A stretch of 64,000 nucleotides of DNA from Fusibacter sp. 3D3. Lineage in GTDB: Bacteria; Bacillota; Clostridia; Peptostreptococcales; Acidaminobacteraceae. The notes beneath the pieces were generated by a model. The model saw nothing but the letters and a program-made list of their open reading frames with translations, was not told the origin of the DNA and did no database searches. The stretch spans positions 228,303-292,302 of the forward strand of contig NZ_BDHH01000003.1 in the NCBI RefSeq assembly GCF_001748365.1, written 5' to 3'. This document shows, piece by piece, positions 59,351-64,000 of this stretch. Both the position numbers and the translations under genes were made by a program. How positions within the stretch are numbered: position 1 is the first letter of the stretch; every line of letters starts with the position of its first letter.

Positions 59351-59390
59351 ATGCCCACATAAAAGAAATTACTTTTATGCGGACATTTTC
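59349..59390 (-). terminator. Terminator after immunity copy 2
   Basis: AATGCCCACATAAAAG (59349-59364) pairs with CTTTTATGCGGACATT (59371-59386) with wobble pairs on the minus strand and a TTTC tail. The same hairpin follows the immunity gene at 60100. Confidence 0.65.
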
Positions 59391-59395
59391 TTATT

Positions 59396-59647
59396 TCATT
59401 TTCGAATATGATCGAGCATATCATTGAACTTACTTTCAAATTTGATTGCCTTGAGAAGAAGATCAATTAATTTAACAAAAACAATTGTAAAAAGAAAACT
59501 AGATATCAAAATGAGTATAGTATCAATGTGTATTCCCCTAGTGATCAAAATATAGCTATTAGGGATGAGCCAAGCTGGAATACATAGATAAATAAGAATA
59601 ATCATTAAGGGAGACATATTTAATTTTTGAATTAGTTTATTAATCAT
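59396..59647 (-). CDS. 83-residue two-helix membrane protein, probable immunity protein, copy 2
   Basis: Starts MINKLIQKLNMSPLMIILIY and ends in KAIKFESKFNDMLDHIRK. Compared with the copies at 55300 and 60100, changes cluster in the membrane helices (for example IPAWLIPNSY), while the ends are invariant. GGAGGGG precedes ATG. It is paired with the precursor at 59754, about 105 nt upstream, so the helix changes may match the slightly different peptide. Confidence 0.75.
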   Translation of the reverse strand: MINKLIQKLNMSPLMIILIYLCIPAWLIPNSYILITRGIHIDTILILISSFLFTIVFVKLIDLLLKAIKFESKFNDMLDHIRK

Positions 59648-59681
59648 GATTTTGCCCCTCCAAGGACACGATAAAAGAGAA

Positions 59682-59719
59682 GAAAATGCACTCTGATTTT
59701 AGACTATGCATGCATTTTC
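59682..59719 (-). terminator. Attenuator-like hairpin between precursor and immunity genes
   Basis: GAAAATGCA (59682-59690) and TGCATTTTC (59711-59719), followed on the minus strand by TTCTCTTTTAT. It probably lets only part of the transcripts enter the immunity gene. The same arrangement occurs at 60386. Confidence 0.6.
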
Positions 59720-59753
59720 TCTAAATTAAGTTGCAAATTTGGATTAATGAATA

Positions 59754-60032
59754 CTAATTCCATCCCAATTTTTCTTGAATAGCATCAGAAATTGAACCGC
59801 CAATTGAACTTCCTACAGCAGCGCCAACAGCTGTTCCAGCGACTGTACCGATAGTTTTCTCAGTTTTGTAGTTTGGACCTGAACTTGCTGCAAATCCAAT
59901 ACTCCCACCAACAAAGGCACCTACACTTTCAAAGAACGTATCCATTGCACGGGTTGTTATATCTGAAACCGTATCTATAACATTACCACCATTCACATCC
60001 ATCATTTTATCCATTTCTAATGCTTTAAACAT
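59754..60032 (-). CDS. Double-glycine bacteriocin precursor, copy 2
   Basis: 92 residues from ATG 60032, with GGAGG 8 nt upstream. Leader MFKALEMDKMMDVNGG (two changes from the standard). The core starts NVIDTVSDITTRAMDTFFES and its last 45 residues are nearly the same as in copy 1, with TVAGTAVGAAVGSSIGGSIS, rich in GxxxG motifs as in pore-forming class II peptides, and end QEKLGWN. The part before (VGAFVGGSIGF against AGAAAGGAIGF) has diverged. It is paired with immunity copy 2. Confidence 0.82.
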   Translation of the reverse strand: MFKALEMDKMMDVNGGNVIDTVSDITTRAMDTFFESVGAFVGGSIGFAASSGPNYKTEKTIGTVAGTAVGAAVGSSIGGSISDAIQEKLGWN

Positions 60033-60054
60033 CTGTTGTACCTCCACATGAAAG

Positions 60055-60095
60055 AATGCCCACATAAAAGAAATTACTTTTATGCGGGCATTTTC
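60055..60095 (-). terminator. Terminator after immunity copy 1
   Basis: AATGCCCACATAAAAG (60055-60070) and CTTTTATGCGGGCATT (60077-60092) form a 16-bp stem with one wobble on the minus strand, followed by CTTTC. It separates unit 1 from unit 2. Confidence 0.7.
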
Positions 60096-60099
60096 TCCT

Positions 60100-60351
60100 T
60101 CATTTTCGAATATGATCGAGCATATCATTGAACTTACTTTCAAATTTGATTGCCTTGAAAAGAAGATCAATTAATTTAATGATGAAAAATGTAAAAAGGA
60201 AACTAAAGATCAAAAAGAGTATAGTATCAATGTGTATTCCCCTAGTGATCAAAATATAGCTATTAAGGATGAGCCATGCTGAAGTTAACAAATAAATAAA
60301 AATAATCATTAAAGGAGACATATTTAATTTTTGAATTATTTTATTAATCAT
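60100..60351 (-). CDS. 83-residue two-helix membrane protein, probable immunity protein, copy 1
   Basis: Starts MINKIIQKLNMSPLMIIFIY, two helices, tail KAIKFESKFNDMLDHIRK. Differs from the copy at 55300 in only a few residues. GGAGGGG precedes ATG by 7 nt. It follows precursor copy 1 by 106 nt, with an attenuator-like hairpin between them. Assigned as immunity because of its constant pairing with precursors and small membrane shape. Confidence 0.77.
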   Translation of the reverse strand: MINKIIQKLNMSPLMIIFIYLLTSAWLILNSYILITRGIHIDTILFLIFSFLFTFFIIKLIDLLFKAIKFESKFNDMLDHIRK

Positions 60352-60385
60352 GTGATTGCCCCTCCAAGGACACGATAAAAGAGAA

Positions 60386-60423
60386 GAAAATGCACCATGA
60401 TTTTAGAATATGCATGCATTTTC
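60386..60423 (-). terminator. Attenuator-like hairpin between precursor and immunity genes
   Basis: GAAAATGCA (60386-60394) and TGCATTTTC (60415-60423), followed on the minus strand by TTCTCTTTTATCG. Same as at 59682. Confidence 0.6.
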
Positions 60424-60457
60424 TTTAAATTAAGTTGTAAATTAGGATTAATGAATA

Positions 60458-60736
60458 CTAATTCCATCCAAATTTTTCTTGAATAGCATCAGAAATTGAA
60501 CCGCCAATTGAACTTCCTACAGCAGCGCCAACAGCTGTTCCAGCGACTGTACCGATAGTTTTCTCAGTTTTGTAGTTTGGACCTGAACTTGCTGCAAATC
60601 CGATAGCTCCCCCTGCAGCAGCCCCAGCGCTTTCGAAGATAGTATCCATTGCACGGTTTGCTACATCTGCAACCGTATCTAAAACATTACCGCCATTCAC
60701 ATCCATCATTTCATCCATTTCTAATTCTTTAAACAT
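60458..60736 (-). CDS. Double-glycine bacteriocin precursor, copy 1
   Basis: 92 residues from ATG 60736; GGAGG 8 nt upstream decides against an ATG five codons earlier, which contains the RBS. Leader MFKELEMDEMMDVNGG. The core NVLDTVADVANRAMDTIFES continues with SAGAAAGGAIGFAASSGPNY and the GxxxG-rich TVAGTAVGAAVGSSIGGSIS, ending QEKFGWN. This is the shape of an unmodified class II bacteriocin that inserts in membranes. It is the first gene after the divergent promoter shared with the exporter at 61065. Confidence 0.85.
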   Translation of the reverse strand: MFKELEMDEMMDVNGGNVLDTVADVANRAMDTIFESAGAAAGGAIGFAASSGPNYKTEKTIGTVAGTAVGAAVGSSIGGSISDAIQEKFGWN

Positions 60737-61037
60737 CTGTTGTACCTCCATAAAATATCATTTTTCTAATTTCTCATTACTAATGCATGCGTTATGTAAC
60801 TTAAATTGATTTTGAATCTGTAACAATATTTTCTAGAATAATTGCCACAAGATTAATTTTATGGTACCAGATGGGAAATGACGTGTCAATAGTAAAAACA
60901 AAAAAAGTAAAAAAAAGAATAAAATACATGTTAACTATTGTAAAAGCAGAATAGATATGTTATCTTGATGACGGGCATATCCTATTCATATACTATATTA
61001 CATTTTTTATGTGTCCAATAGGTGTCCATAAGATTAA
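60690..61037. repeat. Duplicated leader/promoter block, copy R2
   Basis: Matches R1 (58708-59055) with an offset of about 1,982 bp. Here the block joins the exporter start on the right and precursor copy 1 on the left, so R2 is probably the original divergent promoter. The non-coding part (60760-61037) contains CAATATTTTC and ATATGTTATC A+T-rich stretches and the direct repeat TGTCC-N5-GTGTCC near its right end. Confidence 0.85.
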
Positions 61038-61064
61038 AAATTCAAAATCAATACGGAGGACTTC

Positions 61065-63275
61065 ATGATTTTTATAAAAGATAAATTCCATTGCGTCAAG
61101 CAGTACGATACAACAGACTGTGGTGCGGCATGTCTTGCAACCGTCTCAAAGCAGTATGGCCTTAAAATACCCATAACGAGAATTCGAGAAATCGCGGGAA
61201 CAGATAAACAGGGGACCAATGCCTATGGCGTTATAAAGGCAGCGGAGGAACTGGGTTTTTCGGCGAAAGGGGTCAAAGGGGATAGAGCAGCACTCTTTTC
61301 AGAATTTCCACTTCCAGCCATTGCGCACGTGATCGTGGAAGGGTCGCTCCTACACTATATGGTTATACATAAAATTTCGAAAGAAAAAATAATCGTAGCG
61401 GATCCTGCAAAAGGGCTAATAACCTATGCGCCTGATGATTTTATGAAATTATGGACAGGTGTTTTAATCCTATTAGTGCCTGATGTAAAGTTTGAAAAAG
61501 GTGATATGACACAGGGGATTTTTAAGCGTTTTTTTGGTTTGCTCGTACCTCAAAAGAACCTAGTGATGCATGTATTTCTCGCATCATTACTCTACACATT
61601 CTTAGGGATATTGGGGGCATTTTACTTTAAATTCTTATTAGATGATATTTTACCCTATGGCCTATTGAATTCACTTCACGTGATTTCGATAGGGATTATA
61701 TTGCTCAGTGTCTTTAAAATCATTTTGAATTCATTTAGAAGTTATTTGCTGCTTTATTTAAGTCAACGCATTGATATTCCTATGATCCTTGGATACTACA
61801 ACCATGTCTTAGATTTGCCTATGAATTTTTTCGGGACACGTAAAGTCGGTGAGATTATTTCAAGATTTATGGATGCGGGGAAGATAAGAGCCGCCATTTC
61901 AGGTGCCACACTGACGATTATGATCGATACACTTATGGCGATTGGCGGCGGCATCATCCTATACAGTTATAACGCCTCTTTGTTTGGGATTGCAGTGATC
62001 ATGCTGATCATTTATGGCGTGCTCGTTTATGCGTTCAATAAACCCATTCGAGAAATCAATCGCAAGCAAATGGAGGAAAATTCTGAATTGACGTCCTACT
62101 TGATTGAGAGTTTAAACGGCATTGAAACGGTTAAAGCCTTTAATGCGGAGAGAGATTCTAAATATAAGACAGAATTTTTATTTATAAGGCTTCTGAAGAC
62201 GACCTTTAAGATGGGGCTCATAAGCAATGTAATGGGTGCGCTGATTGGACTGGTGGGATCAGTGGGAGGCATCGTTATTTTGTGGATCGGTGCCTTAAAT
62301 GTGTTGCGAGGCGATTTGACCATTGGACAATTATTGGTTTTTAATGCTTTGCTCGCTTATTTTACGGATCCCGTTAAGAATTTGATCAACCTCCAACCGA
62401 TGATGCAGACGGCGATAGTGGCATCAGATCGATTAGGAGAGATCCTCGATCTTGAAATAGAAAAAGCTGAAAATGACAATCGAAAAATGAAGCCCATAAG
62501 TTTAAGTGGCAATATCGAACTGAAAAATATCGATTTTAGATATGGAACACGGGATAAAACTTTAAAAAATATCAACATGCAAATTAAATCAGGTGAGCGT
62601 ATAGCACTGGTTGGCGAGAGTGGTTCTGGAAAGACCACTTTGGTGAAGTTGCTTTTGGATCTTTATTCACCTGAAAAAGGAGAAATATTGATCCACGACA
62701 ACAATATCAAGGATATTTCAGTGGAAGTCTTAAGAGAGCGAATCGCATATGTCCCTCAAGAGACATTTTTATTTAGTGGTACAATCGAAGCAAACCTAAG
62801 ACTTGGAACAAGTGGCAAAACCATGGACGAAATTATTAGTGCGACTAAACTTGCTAAAGCGCATGATTTTATAAACGAGCTACCACTGAGATACAGCACG
62901 CGCCTTGAAGAAAATGGCGCAAACTTGTCAGGTGGACAAAGACAGCGCTTGTCTATTGCACGTGCCATTTTAAAGGCTCCTGATATTTTGATATTAGACG
63001 AGGCCACCAGCAGTCTGGATTCTATCACAGAAAAAGCAATTGAAAAGACCATCAATACGGCTGGAAAAGGGATCACAACCCTCATAATCGCGCATAGGCT
63101 CAGTACCATTATGAAATGCGATACGATTTATGTCATGGAAAAAGGCGAGATCATAGAGTTTGGAAATCATAAGGATCTCATCAATAGAAACGGCAAGTAC
63201 TATGAGATGTGGAAGGATCAACTCCCAGAATTTTATGGGGATAATGCATCAAGTCAGGAGGGCATTGCATCATGA
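61065..63275 (+). CDS. Bacteriocin-processing ABC exporter with C39 peptidase domain
   Basis: 736 residues. The C39 domain (about 8-135) has the catalytic Cys in YDTTDCGAACLA, His in LLHYMVIH and Asp in VADPA. Then a six-helix membrane domain (about 160-440) and an ABC ATPase with Walker A GESGSGKTTLVK, signature LSGGQRQRLS and Walker B ILILDEATSSLD, switch IAHRLS. Such PCAT proteins cut leaders after Gly-Gly and export the core. RBS GGAGG 6 nt upstream. Divergent from precursor copy 1, whose leader fits this peptidase. Confidence 0.95.
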   Translation: MIFIKDKFHCVKQYDTTDCGAACLATVSKQYGLKIPITRIREIAGTDKQGTNAYGVIKAAEELGFSAKGVKGDRAALFSEFPLPAIAHVIVEGSLLHYMVIHKISKEKIIVADPAKGLITYAPDDFMKLWTGVLILLVPDVKFEKGDMTQGIFKRFFGLLVPQKNLVMHVFLASLLYTFLGILGAFYFKFLLDDILPYGLLNSLHVISIGIILLSVFKIILNSFRSYLLLYLSQRIDIPMILGYYNHVLDLPMNFFGTRKVGEIISRFMDAGKIRAAISGATLTIMIDTLMAIGGGIILYSYNASLFGIAVIMLIIYGVLVYAFNKPIREINRKQMEENSELTSYLIESLNGIETVKAFNAERDSKYKTEFLFIRLLKTTFKMGLISNVMGALIGLVGSVGGIVILWIGALNVLRGDLTIGQLLVFNALLAYFTDPVKNLINLQPMMQTAIVASDRLGEILDLEIEKAENDNRKMKPISLSGNIELKNIDFRYGTRDKTLKNINMQIKSGERIALVGESGSGKTTLVKLLLDLYSPEKGEILIHDNNIKDISVEVLRERIAYVPQETFLFSGTIEANLRLGTSGKTMDEIISATKLAKAHDFINELPLRYSTRLEENGANLSGGQRQRLSIARAILKAPDILILDEATSSLDSITEKAIEKTINTAGKGITTLIIAHRLSTIMKCDTIYVMEKGEIIEFGNHKDLINRNGKYYEMWKDQLPEFYGDNASSQEGIAS

Positions 63276-64000
63276 AAGGGATTATCAGTCATTTTTCAGA
63301 CTTGAGTGATTCTAAAGAACTCATGGCAAACAAACCTAAACCGTTTGCAATTTGGTTTATTTATTTCTGTATGACTTTGGTTACTGTAGCAGTTATCTGG
63401 ACTTACTTTGGAGAGATCGATATTGTGGTAAAAGCAAATGGTATCGTAAGGCCTTCCGCTGGTGTGAGTACGCTCACTTCTAAAATTAGTGGCAAACTTT
63501 TGGAAATGAATTTTAAAAACGGCGAAACGGTTAAGCAGAATGAGCTGATTTTTACGATTGACCATGAAGCGCTCCAGATTCAAAAACAAAGTCTTGTAAA
63601 AGAACTTGAAAAAACACAGTTGGAAATGAAATCAACAGAAACATTAAGAGATTCTATTTTGAAGAAAATGAATTTATTCGATTCTCAGAGTGAATCAGAG
63701 GATTATCAAAAATATGAACAATTTGAAATGGAGCTCTTGAAGATTCGAGAGAGTATTGACAGCTATACGAAGAGAATAGAGACCTATCAAAAAACGATCA
63801 ACGGCTATGAACAGCTGTTAGAATCCATCAACAAGAATCAAAATTGTTTTAAGCAAAAGGATGAGTTCGCTTTAAAATATTTAGATTATACATTTAATAT
63901 AAGCGATTTAGAAACTCAAAATCTGAAATGTAAAGTGGATTACGATTCGATGTCCGCGCTCTATGAGGTGGGAAGTGTTTCAGAAAATGAGCTAAAAGAG
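63272..64000 (+). CDS. HlyD family bacteriocin export accessory protein (partial)
   Basis: The first 243 codons are in the window; the end is cut off at 64000. A short cytosolic start is followed by one membrane helix (about 28-48, WFIYFCMTLVTVAVIWTYF), then a biotinyl-lipoyl-like half motif (NGIVRPSAGVSTLTSKISGK) and long coiled coils (about 100-215). It links the exporter to the cell surface, as in other PCAT systems. ATG overlaps the stop of the exporter gene (ATGA), indicating coupling. Confidence 0.92.
   Translation, partial: MKGIISHFSDLSDSKELMANKPKPFAIWFIYFCMTLVTVAVIWTYFGEIDIVVKANGIVRPSAGVSTLTSKISGKLLEMNFKNGETVKQNELIFTIDHEALQIQKQSLVKELEKTQLEMKSTETLRDSILKKMNLFDSQSESEDYQKYEQFEMELLKIRESIDSYTKRIETYQKTINGYEQLLESINKNQNCFKQKDEFALKYLDYTFNISDLETQNLKCKVDYDSMSALYEVGSVSENELKE

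Noticed and set aside
59016-59360. A 114-residue protein gene
   Set aside because: Half of it overlaps a remnant of a CPBP gene in another frame and the end runs into a promoter repeat; there is no RBS. Treated as a pseudogene mosaic.

Overview
The window looks like chromosomal DNA of an anaerobic, low-GC Gram-positive bacterium of the class Clostridia, probably an amino-acid or organic-acid fermenter. The reasons are the A+T-rich coding sequence, strong GGAGG-type ribosome binding sites, frequent GTG and TTG starts, an Etf-linked lactate dehydrogenase cluster, a four-subunit ferredoxin-dependent 2-oxoacid oxidoreductase, a methionine gamma-lyase and many lipoprotein-type binding proteins. 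The species cannot be named from the sequence alone. No rRNA, tRNA, CRISPR array or intact insertion sequence was recognised.

Layout. 1-2.7 kb: end of an EtfB/EtfA/FAD-dehydrogenase operon that resembles electron-confurcating lactate dehydrogenases. 2.8-7.5 kb: a MalY-type C-S lyase, a hypothetical protein that seems to have lost its export signal, a conserved hypothetical and an amidohydrolase. 7.8-16.2 kb: three c-di-GMP enzymes with different sensors (ABC-type binding domain + GGDEF-EAL; 7TM + GGDEF; CHASE + GGDEF), interspersed with an orphan ATPase and a divergent LysE exporter/MocR regulator pair. 16.3-18.6 kb: a polar amino-acid (cystine-like) ABC transporter. 18.9-19.9 kb: a chemotaxis receptor destroyed by an internal deletion. 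20.1 kb: a divergent TruA. 21.0-30.0 kb: a LacI regulator facing an M20 hydrolase, a BMP-type nucleoside ABC transporter and a deaminase-like amidohydrolase, with two candidate operators.

30.0-34.5 kb is a small rearranged region. It has a segmental duplication carrying a copy of the amidohydrolase 3' end, paralogous small proteins, broken small genes and an Xre regulator with a membrane partner. A terminator-plus-multi-hairpin element occurs here twice and again at 54.4 kb, with compensatory base changes in its stems. 34.6-39.3 kb: a porCDAB-type operon under an almost perfect sigma-54 promoter, divergent from a PAS/AAA+ activator. 39.3-43.0 kb: a MerR regulator, methionine gamma-lyase and NhaC-family carrier, with a 19-bp-spacer promoter typical of MerR control.

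43.2-54.4 kb is a coherent catabolic cluster for an unidentified acid sugar. A PrpR-type regulator without a GAFTGA motif faces an eight-gene operon: DUF1537 kinase, Fe-alcohol dehydrogenase, DapA-family aldolase, PdxA-like phosphate dehydrogenase, TAXI-TRAP binding protein and fused permease, YhcH-family protein and an intracellular Asp-box protein. Three copies of a 17-bp dyad lie around the promoter.

54.5-64 kb is a very A+T-rich double-glycine bacteriocin locus. It has near-identical and divergent precursor genes sharing a 16-residue leader ending in Gly-Gly, three copies of an 83-residue membrane protein that probably gives immunity, a CPBP membrane protein, several decayed copies, a 350-bp duplicated promoter block, and the divergent C39-peptidase ABC exporter with its HlyD partner, which runs off the end. 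This locus and the acid-sugar cluster are the best candidates for undescribed biology.
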